Positions 26,662 through 26,980 of a stretch of 26,980 bases of DNA are shown piece after piece. The stretch is from a virus. Below the pieces are notes generated by a model. That model saw only the letters and a list, made by a program, of their open reading frames with translations. It had not been told where the DNA came from and searched no databases. The translations under genes were made by a program, and so were the position numbers. The DNA is taken from positions 1 to 26,980 of the IMG/VR virus record IMGVR_UViG_3300032356_000010; one strand, 5' to 3'. Position 1 is the stretch's first letter. Each line of letters opens with the position of its first letter.

Positions 26662-26980
26662 ACCAATTCCTCCAGCGCCTCGAGCGCCCGCAGCCGGTCG
26701 GGCAGCCACGGGCAGCGCTCGCGGATGACGGCGTGCCGCGCCAGGTGGCGCAGCAGCTTGGGCAGCGGCAGATGCATTTCGCGGCCCCGGTCGTAGGGCC
26801 GCAGGCCCGGCGGATCCGACGCCTGCGACAGCGCCTCGGCAAGCTCGCGCCGATCGCGGTTGGGGAAACTGGGGATCGAGTTCTCCTGCAGCTTGCCGTT
26901 GATGAACGATATCGTCACCTGATCGCCGAAGTACAGCCGCTGCCCGGTGCGAAGGCGGATGGAGGTGATCACCGGCACTC
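26658..26980 (-). CDS. Small protein, possibly truncated at its N-terminus by the window edge
   Basis: At least 106 residues; two GTG codons near the edge (26978 and 26972) could be starts, or the reading frame may continue beyond the window. The visible opening PVITSIRLRTGQRLYFGDQV is strand-rich, then come FPNRDRRELAEALSQASD and a helical C-terminus (LLRHLARHAVIRER, then LPDRLRALEALEELV). The terminal ALEELV is encoded by codons that also form the ribosome binding site of the next gene. The unit clearly continues to the right. Function unknown. Confidence 0.5.
   Translation of the reverse strand, partial: VPVITSIRLRTGQRLYFGDQVTISFINGKLQENSIPSFPNRDRRELAEALSQASDPPGLRPYDRGREMHLPLPKLLRHLARHAVIRERCPWLPDRLRALEALEELV

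Overview
The window is a gene-dense, high-GC stretch (about 42 genes, almost no spacer DNA, many ATGA/TGATG stop-start overlaps) that reads as part of a bacterial virus genome or a closely related mobile element. Evidence for a virus: LamG-like fibre or receptor-binding proteins, a familiar small phage protein of the 'MAN-Y-K' type (1482-1886), a set of beta-rich virion-like proteins, a GP88/DUF7227-like cysteine protein, a phage-style SNF2 helicase, and secreted proteins carrying domains I associate with phage tails and spikes. The two signal-peptide proteins at 18646-19447 resemble sequences I associate with soil Acidobacteria and their phages. That host guess is weak. No terminase, portal, packaging ATPase, tape measure, polymerase or integrase is visible, so the virus class cannot be fixed.

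Layout. (1) 1-16074, minus strand, 27 genes apparently read as one unit. Its promoter-distal end (1-5248) holds fibre-like and beta-sandwich structural proteins and a capsid-protein candidate at 4637-5248, bracketed by GC-rich hairpins. The middle (5340-9284) holds an Arg-rich RRNP-repeat protein and several multidomain proteins whose domains are joined by basic-Asn-Pro linkers. The promoter-proximal part (9296-16074) is a run of small proteins, 12 of 14 with a single or double membrane segment, mostly as a C-terminal tail anchor. It begins with a membrane-anchored transglutaminase-fold enzyme having an intact Cys-His-Asp triad. (2) 16075-16222, an AT-richer divergent control region with several nested palindromes. 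(3) 16223-19447, plus strand, five tightly spaced genes: a large coiled-coil/Q-rich protein, two small cytoplasmic proteins and two exported proteins. (4) 19444-26980, minus strand, entering from beyond the right edge: two proteins of unknown function, a Cys-rich microprotein, a VWA/metallopeptidase protein, three small proteins (two are tandem paralogues), a 58-aa protein, a ParB-like protein and an SNF2 helicase.

How it may work together. The left unit looks like virion construction, with an unusually heavy investment in membrane proteins. This suggests a membrane-containing particle or an envelope-spanning delivery or exit device. The right unit looks like DNA handling (SNF2, ParB) plus a VWA-centred protein-remodelling set whose MoxR-type ATPase partner, if there is one, would lie outside the window. 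Four patterns are the best candidates for undescribed biology: the tail-anchor array with recurrent PxTG motifs beside a transglutaminase-fold enzyme; the basic-N-P linker motif shared by unrelated proteins; a C-terminal ALxEL-type tail shared by five neighbours in the right unit; and Shine-Dalgarno sequences embedded in the charged tails of the membrane proteins.
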